Shown: positions 26,140 to 34,682, numbered from the stretch's first letter. The stretch: 64,000 nt of DNA from Sphingomonas sp. SORGH_AS_0879 (GCF_030819175.1 NZ_JAUTBJ010000002.1:2552001-2616000); one strand, 5' to 3'. Notes: a model not told the origin generated them from the letters alone. Numbers and translations: made by a program.

Positions 26140-26412
26140 CTATAAGCCGGCTTGGTCGATCATTTGTGCGATCTCACTCGGCAAGGCCGTTTCCGACTTT
26201 GGCAACAGCCGATGAAGCGCCGTCTGGACGCGTTTGCGGGCCACCTGATACGCCTTGTGGCGGATGACCCGCATCGCGTTCGTTCGCCAGGACGGGCTCT
26301 CACCGAGCCGTACCTCCCACTTGGCCTCCTCCGCCTCGAGGATCGACAGCGCCAGGCGCAATCCATCGCGTCGTCCGCGTGCATATTCGTCGGAAACCGG
26401 GGAAGTCTTCAT
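26140..26412 (-). CDS. Small hypothetical protein, helical and basic
   Basis: A 90-residue open frame, mostly charged and predicted helical (RLALSILEAEEAKWEVRLG; HKAYQVARKRVQTALHRLLP). I recognise no family and see no signal or membrane segment. It lies beside the IS5 element and ends 48 bases from it, so it may be a resident gene of the decayed region. The ribosome-binding site is weak. Confidence 0.5.
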   Translation of the reverse strand: MKTSPVSDEYARGRRDGLRLALSILEAEEAKWEVRLGESPSWRTNAMRVIRHKAYQVARKRVQTALHRLLPKSETALPSEIAQMIDQAGL

Positions 26413-26469
26413 CTTCGGACGAGATTGGCCCGCCCTGCCGGCTGTGACAAGGCAAATCCCCGGTGCGGC

Positions 26470-26790
26470 TCAATTGCCCTCGGCGTCGACCATGACGACC
26501 ACCGGCCTGCCACGCGACATCGGCTCCCACCCGGCCGATATCGCCGAGCGCACGCAGCGCGCCATCGTCGCATCGTCAAGCTGAAGCCGACCGCGCGGCA
26601 ATCCCTTCAACAGCCGCTTGGGCGGCGGAAATTCGACCAGGGCTTCGCGCTTGGCATCCTGCTGAAGGAGCGAGATCGTCATGCCCTTCCACCCCTCGTC
26701 ATCCGACTCATGGGGTTCGCTGTGCAGATGCCAATCATAGGCCACGCCATCGACAGTGACGGTTCCGGCGTTCGTTCGGGATTTCGACAT
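26470..26790 (-). CDS. Conserved-looking hypothetical protein (106 aa)
   Basis: A 106-residue soluble protein with no known domain. The ATG at 26790 is preceded by AGGGA at a suitable distance and starts the part that looks like protein (MSKSRTNAGTVTVDGVAYDWHLH), so I rejected the longer frame that begins at 26910. DVxYDWHLHSEP and DEGWKGMTISL suggest a compact beta fold, and RPVVVMVDAEG closes it. From memory, similar short proteins are common in sphingomonads, but I cannot name a function. It is divergent from the VOC gene at 26909. Confidence 0.6.
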   Translation of the reverse strand: MSKSRTNAGTVTVDGVAYDWHLHSEPHESDDEGWKGMTISLLQQDAKREALVEFPPPKRLLKGLPRGRLQLDDATMARCVRSAISAGWEPMSRGRPVVVMVDAEGN

Positions 26791-26908
26791 GGCCGGGTCC
26801 CTAGCATAGCAAATCGGCGAAGGCACAAATTCGGGTATCGCTCGTAACCATGTGGCCCGGATGCGGTTCGGGCTCGTTTGGAAAATATCCTGACCAAGAG
26901 AGAATGGC

Positions 26909-27307
26909 ATGCTGTTTCACACGATGGTCGGATCGAACGACATTGAGCGATCTAAGCGCTTTTACGACACGGTGCTGGGCACCCTGGGCGTGGGCGAAGC
27001 AACACGGAACATCGCCGACAGCGGCCATACCCGGCTCATCTACAATCATGGCAATGGGACCAACTTCATCGTCAGCCAGCCGATCAATGACGAACCGGCA
27101 ACCGTCGCGAACGGCGGCGCCGTCGCCGTCGCATGCAACTCGCCGGAGCAGGTGAAGCAATTTCACGATGTCGCGGTCGCCAATGGCGGCACCTCGATCG
27201 AAGCACCGCCCGGACCGCGCCACACGGCGTCCATGGGCACGGTCGAACTCGCTTATTTCCGCGATCCCGACGGCAATAAGCTATGCGGGATCCACTTTCC
27301 CCGATAA
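26909..27307 (+). CDS. VOC-family (glyoxalase/dioxygenase-fold) protein
   Basis: A 132-residue single VOC domain with the paired beta-alpha-beta-beta-beta modules. The first strand has the metal-ligand position His4 (LFHTMVGSND), and the last has the Glu in TVELAYFRDPDGNKLCG, the usual end signature. The family includes glyoxalases, extradiol dioxygenases and resistance proteins; the substrate is not evident. It is complete, with AGAGAG as a plausible ribosome-binding site. It stands alone beside pseudogenes. Confidence 0.82.
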   Translation: MLFHTMVGSNDIERSKRFYDTVLGTLGVGEATRNIADSGHTRLIYNHGNGTNFIVSQPINDEPATVANGGAVAVACNSPEQVKQFHDVAVANGGTSIEAPPGPRHTASMGTVELAYFRDPDGNKLCGIHFPR

Positions 27308-27435
27308 TCCAGCGAACCTGTGCTGCCTGTCCCTTTCGGGGATGGGCAGCGCTTGGTCGATCCGGTGCGACGAGGATCGCGCCTGAGGGTCGGCGAATAT
27401 TGGCCCGATGCGCGGCGTGGGACGTTGACCGCCGC

Positions 27436-27648
27436 ATGAAGACGATCCGCTTTCCCGACGGCACGACCGTCCCCGCGCTGGGCCAAGGCACGTGGATGAT
27501 GGCGGAAGATCATGCCCGCCGATCGGACGAGATCGCCGCCCGCCGCCGCGACATCGACCAGCAGGCCCTCTGCGCCCAATGCAGCATTTTGTCGGTGGCT
27601 TACCTGCCCAAAGACGCCGTGGCCGAACTCGACGCGATCGGTCGGTAA
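27436..27648 (+). pseudogene. Aldo/keto reductase remnant with internal deletion
   Basis: The first 33 codons (MKTIRFPDGTTVPALGQGTW and the next dozen residues) match the start of an aldo/keto reductase barrel. The frame then jumps to a short unrelated-looking tail (ALCAQCSILSVAYLPKDAVAELDAIG) and stops at 70 codons instead of about 280. The catalytic Tyr and Lys and the NADPH site are missing, so it cannot be active. It is best read as a deletion fusion. It lies tail to tail with the HTH regulator gene. Confidence 0.65.
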
Positions 27649-27960
27649 TCAGGCAGGCCGGTTGGCGAGCACCGCGTCGAGCAGACCGGGAAAGCGCTGG
27701 TCGAATTCGGAGCGGCGCAGTGTGTTGATCATCTCGCGCCCGGCCTGCGTCGTCTCGATCAGCCCCGCCGCGCGCAGCAGCTTCAGATGATTGGACAGCG
27801 TACTCTTCGGGATGGACTCGCACGGCGCGGCGTCGGTGCAGCGCAGCCGCTCGGTCGCGGCGAGCCGCGCCACCATGGCCAGCCGATTGGGATCGGCGAG
27901 CGCGTGAAGCGCCAGATCGAGCGGAACGTCCTCCAGCCGGGGATGGGTGAAGCGGGGCAT
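27649..27960 (-). CDS. ArsR-type winged-helix repressor
   Basis: A 103-residue single winged-helix domain (LHALADPNRLAMVARLA; IPKSTLSNHLKLLRAAGLIETTQAGR), typical of ArsR-like repressors that lack metal sites. Two cysteines (LRCTDAAPC) lie before the recognition helix and could respond to redox or electrophiles; this is speculation. It is divergent from an SDR gene with a perfect 10-base inverted repeat between them, so it probably represses itself and the SDR. Confidence 0.82.
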   Translation of the reverse strand: MPRFTHPRLEDVPLDLALHALADPNRLAMVARLAATERLRCTDAAPCESIPKSTLSNHLKLLRAAGLIETTQAGREMINTLRRSEFDQRFPGLLDAVLANRPA

Positions 27961-27989
27961 GCCATCAGATATAGGGCAACGCAGTGAAT

Positions 27990-28018
27990 TTAATAGTTCG
28001 GTATTATTGAACTATTAA
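27990..28018. promoter_or_regulatory. Perfect inverted repeat, operator of regulator/SDR pair
   Basis: TTAATAGTTC at 27990-27999 and GAACTATTAA at 28009-28018 are perfect complements around a 9-base AT-rich spacer. The site sits between the divergent ArsR-like regulator and SDR genes. Length and symmetry fit a winged-helix dimer site. Confidence 0.7.
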
Positions 28019-28090
28019 GGCGTCACCCCATCTTCGGCCTGCCGACAGCGCACGATGCCGTGATCGCGGGCCAGATTTTGGAGAATGCAC

Positions 28091-28825
28091 ATGTCCATCC
28101 AGGGAAAGACAGCGCTCGTCACCGGCGGATCGCGCGGCATCGGCTCGGCCATCGCCAAGCGACTGGCCGCCGAGGGCGCGGCGGTGGCGATCACCTATGC
28201 CGGGAACAAGTCGGCAGCGTATGCCACCGTGGCGGCGATCGAGAGCGCGGGCGGCACCGCCTTCGCCTTCCAGGCCAATGCCGCCGATCCGGCCTCGCAG
28301 CGAGCGGGCGTCGAACAGGCCGCCGCTGCACTGGGCGGGATCGACATCCTGGTCCACAATGCCGGAGTGGCCGAATTCTCGACCGTCACCGAGGATACCG
28401 ACGAAACCTATGACCGCCAGTTCGGCGTCAATGTGAAGGGCCTGCATGTCGGCACCCGTGCCGCCCTGCCGCATCTTCGCGACGGCGGGCGGATCATCCT
28501 GATCGGCAGCATCTCGGGCGAAATGGCTTTCCCCGCGACCACGGTCTACAGCGCGACGAAGGCGGCCGTCGCCGCGCTCGCGCGCGGCTGGGCCAAGGAC
28601 CTCGCGCCGCGCAACATCTTGGTCAACACCGTGCAGCCGGGACCGATCGACACCGACATGAACCCCGCCGACAGCGACTTCGCGGGACAGCTGCTGCAAG
28701 CCATCCCGCTCGGCCGCTACGGCAAGGTCGAGGAGATCGCGGGTGCAGTGGCGTTCCTCGCCGGGCCGGATGCAAGCTACATCACCGGCACCACACTCAA
28801 CATCGACGGCGGTGCGACGGCGTAA
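28091..28825 (+). CDS. SDR-family oxidoreductase
   Basis: A 244-residue classical short-chain dehydrogenase with the cofactor motif TGGSRGIG, the NAG motif (HNAGVAEF), and the catalytic Ser and YxxxK (IGSISGEMAFPATTVYSATK). Basic residues after strand 2 are few, so NAD(H) or NADP(H) preference is uncertain. I chose the ATG at 28091, 6 bases after GGAGA; the ATG at 28085 is too close to that site. It is divergent from a small repressor with a shared operator. The substrate is unknown, and such pairs are often induced by reactive carbonyls. Confidence 0.88.
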   Translation: MSIQGKTALVTGGSRGIGSAIAKRLAAEGAAVAITYAGNKSAAYATVAAIESAGGTAFAFQANAADPASQRAGVEQAAAALGGIDILVHNAGVAEFSTVTEDTDETYDRQFGVNVKGLHVGTRAALPHLRDGGRIILIGSISGEMAFPATTVYSATKAAVAALARGWAKDLAPRNILVNTVQPGPIDTDMNPADSDFAGQLLQAIPLGRYGKVEEIAGAVAFLAGPDASYITGTTLNIDGGATA

Positions 28826-29137
28826 GGCAAGTGATCGCCTCCCTTTCCCTAGGACCCATCGACATTCACGTTACTCCCTCTTCCCTCTCCCTTGGATAGG
28901 GGAGAGAAAAGCAGGGCATATCTGAATGGCGATCCGGCTTGGTGGAAGGGGCCGACGAAGCTTGGGCGAGTATGACGCGGACCTCTGCCCCCGATACTCG
29001 TCCATCCGCCGCACTTGTCGGTTGCCAAGCCCCTGAAACAGGACGGGTGCCGTTGCCGTCACCACGGCACCCGTGCCTATGGTGGACACGTAGGGCGAGC
29101 GCTTCGTTCAGAACCGACATCGCATGCAACAGCCGGA
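28826..29137. other. Intergenic stretch with two hairpins
   Basis: About 310 bases between the SDR gene and the phosphoesterase with no convincing gene. It holds an inverted repeat CTCTCCC / GGGAGAG at 28885-28906 (7-bp stem, 8-base loop), and a perfect 11-bp stem ACGGGTGCCGT / ACGGCACCCGT at 29043-29074 with a 10-base loop. The first resembles the stem interrupted by the IS5 element, so both may belong to a dispersed intergenic palindrome family. Neither has a T-tract in the right place. Confidence 0.5.
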
Positions 29138-30265
29138 GTGGGTTCGATCTTCAATCTCGTCTTTGCCGTACCGGCGCTGATCGTCCTGGCACGCTGGCTG
29201 TGGCCGTTGCCGCTGCCGCTTTGGGCCAAGATACCCGCCGGGTTCCTGATGATCGCGGCCTCGCAGTTCCACCTGTGGAGTCGCCTCTCCTCAGGCTCGG
29301 TATTCGCGCCCGAATTCCCGCGGCTGGTCGTCATCCTGTTCAACTGGGCATTCGGCGCGCTGCTCCTGCTGGCCGTGTTCCAACTGTTCCTCGACCTGGG
29401 AGCACTGCTGACCATGCTCGTTCGCCGGGAGGTGATCCGAGAGCCAGCCCTTCTCCGATATGCCATCGCCGGGGTGGCAGCGATGCTGGCCGGGATCGGG
29501 GTCGCCAACGCGCTGCGCGTTCCGCCTATCAAGGACGTGACGGTGGCGATCCGCGACCTGCCGCCGTCCTTCGACGGCTACCGGATCGTTCAGCTTACCG
29601 ACCTGCATATCAGCCGCCTCTTCACTGCCCAATGGGCGCAGTCGGTCGTCGAGCGCGTCAACGCGTCCGGTGCCGACCTGATCGTCGTGACCGGCGACTT
29701 CATCGACGGGTCGGTCGAGATGCGGCGTGATGACGTGGCGCCATTGCGGCAGTTGCGTGCGCCCGACGGGGTTTATGCCATTCCGGGCAACCACGAATAT
29801 TTCTTCGATTACGGCGCGTGGATACGGCGCCTGTCGAGCATGGGCTTCCGCATGCTGACCAATGCGCATGCCGTGATCCGACGCGGCGGCGACGGACTGG
29901 TTATCGCGGGAGTCACCGACCTGTCGGCGCCCAGCGTCGGCGAGGCGGGACCCGACCTCACCCTTGCGCTCCGAGGGGCACCCGCCGACGCGCCGATCAT
30001 CCTGCTCGACCATCAACCCCGCAAGGCACGCGATGCCGCCGCGCGCGGGGTGGCGCTTCAACTGTCCGGGCACACCCATGGCGGCATGATCCGCGGGCTC
30101 GATCGGCTCGTCGCGCGAGGCAATGCCGGGTTCGTGTCGGGACGATACGCGGTCGGTGGCATGACGCTCTATGTCAGCAACGGCACCGGCTTGTGGCCGG
30201 GCTTCGCGCTGCGGCTGGGCGTGCCGTCCGAGATCACGCGGTTCACATTACGGCCGGTACCATAG
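29138..30265 (+). CDS. Membrane-anchored metallophosphoesterase
   Basis: A protein of about 375 residues with three to four N-terminal hydrophobic helices (residues 1-130) followed by a calcineurin-like phosphoesterase domain. Metal-site motifs are QLTDLHIS, VVTGDFIDG, PGNHEYF and LSGHTHGGM. The layout matches YkoQ/LpxG-like membrane phosphoesterases, some of which act on lipid intermediates such as UDP-diacylglucosamine. The start is uncertain: I use a GTG at 29138, where the hydrophobic part begins. A longer frame from 29015 runs through a perfect hairpin and does not look like protein there. It stands alone. Confidence 0.78.
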   Translation: MGSIFNLVFAVPALIVLARWLWPLPLPLWAKIPAGFLMIAASQFHLWSRLSSGSVFAPEFPRLVVILFNWAFGALLLLAVFQLFLDLGALLTMLVRREVIREPALLRYAIAGVAAMLAGIGVANALRVPPIKDVTVAIRDLPPSFDGYRIVQLTDLHISRLFTAQWAQSVVERVNASGADLIVVTGDFIDGSVEMRRDDVAPLRQLRAPDGVYAIPGNHEYFFDYGAWIRRLSSMGFRMLTNAHAVIRRGGDGLVIAGVTDLSAPSVGEAGPDLTLALRGAPADAPIILLDHQPRKARDAAARGVALQLSGHTHGGMIRGLDRLVARGNAGFVSGRYAVGGMTLYVSNGTGLWPGFALRLGVPSEITRFTLRPVP

Positions 30266-30351
30266 GGCCGATATCACGATAGGGTAAGGCAGGGGTCCCA
30301 ACCTGCTTTTATCGGCGGCTGATGGAACGATGAGGCGCAAAAAATGGGAGC

Positions 30352-30495
30352 ACCCTCGTCGTCGGCTTGGGCGCGGGTTTCGGTCGGGCCCTGACCGATA
30401 GCGGCGCGTCCGCCGCGATCGTCGCGCTTGCCGGGCAGTGGCATGTTCCCATACTCCTCCTGGCATGGTTCATCGCCGCGCTGATCCGCACCGTG
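30352..30495 (+). pseudogene. GntP-family gluconate permease fragment
   Basis: One frame gives about 48 residues resembling an internal piece of a GntP-family H+/gluconate symporter (LVVGLGAGFGRALTDSGAS, then HVPILLLAWFIAALIRT). The match then stops abruptly. No start, no downstream domain and no ribosome-binding site are present. It is a relic left by a deletion; its other parts are not in the window. Confidence 0.55.
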
Positions 30496-30551
30496 ACGAT
30501 GGTGCCCTTCATATTGACGTCGAAATATCCACCTTTTGGTAAGTGCTCAGA

Positions 30552-30953
30552 ATGTCTGAAACGCCGCAAGCCGACGATCCCGTCACGACGCCGATCGCGC
30601 CCGCCTTTACCTGCGGGCTCGACGCTACGCTGAAGATCATCTCCGGCAAGTGGAAGCCCCTGATCCTCACCTTCCTGCTGCGCGGCCCGACCCGCTATGG
30701 GGAACTAAAGCGCGCCATTCGCGATGTCAGCGACAAGGTGCTGATCCAGCAACTCAAGGAGTTGGAGGCGGACGGCGTCCTGCGCCGGAACGACTAAAAG
30801 GAGGTTCCGCCACGGGTCGACTATACGCTGACCCCACTCGGCCAGAGCCTCGCCCAAGCGCTGGAACCTTTATGCCAATAAGGCACCGCGAACATGGCCG
30901 TGATGCAGAAACTTTTCGCCGAGCGCGATGGCTGGGGACGCGAGCGTCGTTGA
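30552..30953 (+). pseudogene. HxlR-family regulator with two in-frame TAA stops
   Basis: The frame from the ATG at 30552 to the TGA at 30953 reads as a full-length HxlR winged-helix regulator (CGLDATLKIISGKWKPLIL; RGPTRYGELKRAI; then EVPPRVDYTLTPLGQSLAQAL and GTANMAVMQKLFAERD). It contains TAA at 30795-30797, where the family normally has the Tyr of DYKEVPP, and TAA at 30879-30881, where Trp is usual. No frameshift is needed. The truncated 81-residue product keeps most of the DNA-binding domain but loses the dimerisation wing, so it is probably inactive. From 30954 to 31139 I see no supportable gene. Confidence 0.72.
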
Positions 30954-31139
30954 CCAGCCTCTGGCTGCCGCAGGGGGTATGTTGCTGACAGGTTCGAGGT
31001 GCCGGGGCCCCTGCTCACGCGCATCGAGGAAGAAGCCCGTGCGCAGCGGCTGGCGCCCCCGCTCACGATCCGGCACGCCTGGGCATCAATGACGAAGGCG
31101 ACGTAGCATCATCGCCTATCGCATCCCCTTAGCTCGCGT

Positions 31140-32381
31140 TCAGTATCGCGGTGCTCTGGCGAAGTCCGCCTTGCCGAAGGGCCGGTCGTGGAACATGTAG
31201 TCGTAATAGAATGCGCGCAACCGCCGGTGAAAGGCGCGGATGCGGTCTTGATAGGCGAGTTGGGCGCTCAGATCGGTATGGGCGAGCCGCGTCAGCAACG
31301 CCTGGACTCCGACCGACGGGAGCAGCCAGCCCAGCGCATCGGCGGTCGCGGCACGGCGTTCCAGCCCTTGGCGATAGGCTTTCACTCGATCGGCGACGCT
31401 CTCGTCGCCATTCTGGTGGAAGGCGAAATACCATTTGTAGTGGAAAGCGTCGGGCAGCGGCGGCGAGTCCGCCCATTGGGGGTGGCTGGCGTAGAAGCGC
31501 CGCATCGTTTCCTCACGCGGGATTTCCCAGGCGTGGTGGACATTTTCACGTTGTGCCAAGGCGATCTTGGCGCCTTCGTCAACGGGAATGGCGCGGTTGA
31601 TGATCACGTTGGCGAGCGTCGGGATCACAAGGACGAGCACCAGCCACGATCCGGCCAGCGTCGCGGCATTGGCGGTCGATCCATGACCCAGACGCGACAC
31701 CAGCCCGGCCAGCCCGATCCAGAACAACAGATAGGCGCCCGCCACCGCCACCACGAGCAGAACGGTCCAGGCGGCGACCCCCGACAGGATCGCGCCGATC
31801 ACGAACGGCACCGACAGGGCCGTCAACAGCAGCCCGAAACGGACCAGCCCGCGCCGCAGCCATAGTCGCCCCGCGCCCGGCAACGCGCCCAGCATTCGCG
31901 CCCGCCCGGCCTCGCGCTCGCCGGACTTCAGATCGTGAAACAGCGCGATGGCGAAGAGCGGCGCAAGGAAGACCAGCACGAAGGCGAAATCGAACCGCCC
32001 CGGCAGGGCCAGTTCGGGATTGAAGGTGTCGCCGTCATAGATCTGCGCCTCCAGACCCAGCGCCCGGACCCGCAGGATATAGGGCGCGACGTCGCGCATT
32101 CCGATCGCGGCGAAGGCGAGCGGTGCGGGCGCGTCCCAGGTCGGGTGGAAACTATAATAGGCGGCGCTTCCCGCATCCTTTTCCCGATCAATATAGGTGG
32201 CGATCGCCCCGATATCCTCCGCCTGTGCGGGCGCAATCGCATCGATGGCGGCGCGCTGCCGCGCCATTTCGGCCATGCCGGCGGCGACGGCGGCGATGCT
32301 GAGCATGGCCAGCAGGACCAGCGCGATGCTCGCCATGCGCGACCGCCATAGCAGCCGCAATTCATGCATCCAGATCGCCAT
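31140..32381 (-). CDS. ABC transporter permease, DUF3526 type (second)
   Basis: A 413-residue inner-membrane protein: an N-terminal helix (MASIALVLLAMLSIAAVAAGMA), a large extracytoplasmic loop (residues 40-150), then about five helices grouped in the centre and a soluble C-terminal tail. This is the ABC-2/DUF3526 permease layout, usually paired with a similar protein. The ATG at 32381 overlaps the stop of the preceding permease gene by one base (TGATG), so I rejected an in-frame start 60 bases earlier. Its partner genes are the permease and ATPase immediately upstream. Confidence 0.82.
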   Translation of the reverse strand: MAIWMHELRLLWRSRMASIALVLLAMLSIAAVAAGMAEMARQRAAIDAIAPAQAEDIGAIATYIDREKDAGSAAYYSFHPTWDAPAPLAFAAIGMRDVAPYILRVRALGLEAQIYDGDTFNPELALPGRFDFAFVLVFLAPLFAIALFHDLKSGEREAGRARMLGALPGAGRLWLRRGLVRFGLLLTALSVPFVIGAILSGVAAWTVLLVVAVAGAYLLFWIGLAGLVSRLGHGSTANAATLAGSWLVLVLVIPTLANVIINRAIPVDEGAKIALAQRENVHHAWEIPREETMRRFYASHPQWADSPPLPDAFHYKWYFAFHQNGDESVADRVKAYRQGLERRAATADALGWLLPSVGVQALLTRLAHTDLSAQLAYQDRIRAFHRRLRAFYYDYMFHDRPFGKADFARAPRY

Positions 32382-33817
32382 CACTTCGCTCCCAGCCGAC
32401 GGGTGGCGAGGGCCAGTGCGCCCCCGGCCACCAACAGCCACCCCAGCATGATCGCCAGCCCTGGCAGGCTCGCCCGCACCAGGGTCCGGGCATCGGGCTG
32501 GACGAAGGTGAATTCGGGGATACGGCGCCAGTTGTCCGCCCCGATCCGCTTGCGCCGGTCCGCCCCGGCGTCCTTGGCGGTATCGTCGGCATAGCGGACC
32601 GCCTCCGCCTGCAAGCGGTTCAGCCGCTGGACCAGGGCGTAGCGATAGGCCTCCGCCTGTTCGAGGAAGCGGCGGTGGCCGGCGAAGTCGGTGCCCGCCG
32701 CCGCCATCGACGCCTGGCGCAACGCGATGGTCGGGCTGAGCACGCCGACGCCGGTGACCAGCGCATTCTGCCGCGTCTGCGCCGCGAAACTGTCGGCGGC
32801 ATAACGATCGAACAGCCTGCTGGTCATCGCCTCGCCTTCCAGCGCGAGCAGGCCCTTATAGTTGACCGGCAGATCCTCGACGCGGGTCACGCCATAGCGT
32901 TTCAGCACGTCCGCCTTGAACTTCGCGAAATGTGGGTCGTCGGGATTATGGCTGTCGCCCATCCGCCGCAGGTCGCGGGCGATGGCGACATCGGTCTGTA
33001 GTCGGTTGGCGAGCGGATAGGCCGCACTCGCCATATCAGGGGCGACGCGCGGCAACAGCACGACGGTCACCGCCCAGGCCGCCAGCAAGGCGAGCAGCGC
33101 ATCGCGGCGACGACGGACCAGCATCGACACGAGGATGATCGCCACCACCCACAGCGCGAGATAGGCGGCATAGGCGAGCGCGATCGCCAGCATCGGCCCC
33201 GCAAACGCCCCCGGCTGGCTGGAGATCAGGACGAAACCGATCATCGCGGGAAGCCCGACCAGCAGCGCGACCCCGCCCAGCGCGGCGAGCTTGCCCAGCA
33301 CGATCGCCCGTGCCGACGCCCCTTGCAGCATCAGCGGGCGCAGCGTTCCCCCCTCCGTCTCGCGCGCGACGGCCCCATAGCCCAGGAAGATCAGCAGCAG
33401 CGGCGCCACGGCCTGAAGGACGAAGGCGGGGGTCAGCTGTCCGAAGCGGACCAGCGCCGAGCTTTGCCGCACATCGCCGAAATTGCTCGTATTCTGCCGA
33501 TGTCCTTCGAGGAACATGGTGTTGCCGGTAAAGGCGTCGACGCCCGGATCGAAGGCGGCGAGCGGGCCGAGCGGGCGGAAGATGAAATGGCCGTAATGGA
33601 CGACGCGGTGCGGGTGGCGGTCGGGCTGCGCCTCGAACGCATGGTTCGCCTCCGCCTGGTTGCGCGCGCGGCTATCGGCGATGCCCTGTTGATGCGTCCA
33701 GGAGGTGACGACCGCGACCAGCGTCAGGAGCAGCAGCAGCAGGACGGCCGTCACCGCGACGCGGTTGCGCCGCATCAGCCGCCATTCGTCGCGCGCGATC
33801 AGCGAGATCGCGTTCAT
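32381..33817 (-). CDS. ABC transporter permease, DUF3526 type (first)
   Basis: A 478-residue permease with an N-terminal helix (VAVTAVLLLLLLTLVAVVTSW), a large periplasmic domain (about residues 45-140), and central helices (PAFVLQAVAPLLLIFLGYGA; LAALGGVALLVGLPAMIGFVLI). RETEGGTLRPLMLQGASARAIVLGK is the cytoplasmic coupling region of ABC-2-type permeases. A second large extracytoplasmic loop follows. It overlaps the ATPase gene by ATGA (33814-33817). The pair of unequal permeases would form a heterodimer. The cargo is not known; the divergent siderophore receptor suggests metallophore handling. Confidence 0.83.
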   Translation of the reverse strand: MNAISLIARDEWRLMRRNRVAVTAVLLLLLLTLVAVVTSWTHQQGIADSRARNQAEANHAFEAQPDRHPHRVVHYGHFIFRPLGPLAAFDPGVDAFTGNTMFLEGHRQNTSNFGDVRQSSALVRFGQLTPAFVLQAVAPLLLIFLGYGAVARETEGGTLRPLMLQGASARAIVLGKLAALGGVALLVGLPAMIGFVLISSQPGAFAGPMLAIALAYAAYLALWVVAIILVSMLVRRRRDALLALLAAWAVTVVLLPRVAPDMASAAYPLANRLQTDVAIARDLRRMGDSHNPDDPHFAKFKADVLKRYGVTRVEDLPVNYKGLLALEGEAMTSRLFDRYAADSFAAQTRQNALVTGVGVLSPTIALRQASMAAAGTDFAGHRRFLEQAEAYRYALVQRLNRLQAEAVRYADDTAKDAGADRRKRIGADNWRRIPEFTFVQPDARTLVRASLPGLAIMLGWLLVAGGALALATRRLGAK

Positions 33818-34560
33818 GCGCCCGCGACCCCGGCGAACCGGTCGTGCAGGGCGCGTACGTCGAACCGGGCCTCACCCTCCGCCGCGACCTCGGCCACGAT
33901 GCGTCCGCCTTCGAGGAAGCCGATGCGGTCGGCGACATCGGCGGCGCCGAGCAGGTCGTGCGTCACCATCAGCACGGCGGTGCCCCGCGCACGGACCGCG
34001 TGGAGCAGCGCGTTGAAATCGGCTGTCGCGCGCGGATCAAGGCCGGAGGTCGGCTCGTCGAGCAGCAGCACCGGCACCTCGCGGAGCAGCGCCACCGCGA
34101 TGGCGACCTTTTGCCGCATTCCCTTGGAGAAGCCGCCCAGCCGCTGATCGAACGCCCGCTCCTGCAACCCCGCCGCCGCCAGGGCCCCGGCAATCGCCGC
34201 CCGGTCGCGCGGCGTACCCGACAGCGCCAGCAGATAATCCGCATTCTCGACCGCGCTGAGATGTTCGTACAGCGCAACATTTTCCGGCAGATAGGCGATG
34301 CGCCGTCGCGCCGCGTCGGGGTCGGTCGCGGGGTCGATCCCACTGACCCGGACGCTGCCTTCATCGACCCGGACGAAGCCCAGCAATGTCGACAAGGTCG
34401 TCGACTTGCCCGCGCCGTTCCCGCCGAGCAGCGCATAGATTTCGCCTGCCGCGACCGACAGCGTCAGGCAGTCGAGTACCTGATGGGCGCCATAAGAGAG
34501 AGTGGCATCCGCTATGGCGATTTCGGACGAGGCAGCGGGGGTTGAAGGCGTGGTCGACAT
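33814..34560 (-). CDS. ABC transporter ATP-binding protein
   Basis: A 248-residue ATPase with Walker A GGNGAGKST near residue 46, a Q-loop region in IAYLPENVALYEHL, the signature FSKGMRQK (a degenerate LSGGQ), Walker B VLLLDEPTSGLD and the switch His in MVTHD. It belongs to the NosF/ABC-2 exporter-like group used with DUF3526 permeases. It is the first gene of the minus-strand operon with the two permeases. The 122-base divergent region to the siderophore receptor is shared, so joint control by iron is plausible, but I see no clear Fur box. Confidence 0.9.
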   Translation of the reverse strand: MSTTPSTPAASSEIAIADATLSYGAHQVLDCLTLSVAAGEIYALLGGNGAGKSTTLSTLLGFVRVDEGSVRVSGIDPATDPDAARRRIAYLPENVALYEHLSAVENADYLLALSGTPRDRAAIAGALAAAGLQERAFDQRLGGFSKGMRQKVAIAVALLREVPVLLLDEPTSGLDPRATADFNALLHAVRARGTAVLMVTHDLLGAADVADRIGFLEGGRIVAEVAAEGEARFDVRALHDRFAGVAGA

Positions 34561-34618
34561 GTCCTGATCACTGCCCTCTCGGCCACACCACCGTCAACAG
34601 TCACGATGTATCATTTCA

Positions 34619-34624
34619 TTGACA
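34619..34624 (+). promoter_or_regulatory. Candidate -35 box of receptor operon, with flanking direct repeats
   Basis: A perfect TTGACA stands 59 bases before the receptor ATG. The -10 is weak (TTTGTA region, 16-base spacing). A 9-base direct repeat GTATCATTT occurs at 34608-34616 and 34660-34668, flanking it, and might bind a regulator of the divergent pair. Confidence 0.35.
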
Positions 34625-34682
34625 GGCGACAGACGATCGGTTTGTAGGCGCGTAACTGCGTATCATTTGCATCGAGGATTCC

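Noticed and set aside
29015..29137. The upstream ATG at 29015 as the phosphoesterase start.
   Set aside because: The added 41 residues run through a perfect DNA hairpin and lack protein-like character.
34608..34668. Fur box in the siderophore-receptor promoter.
   Set aside because: The direct GTATCATTT repeats do not form the GATAAT-type palindrome expected; only a generic promoter was kept.
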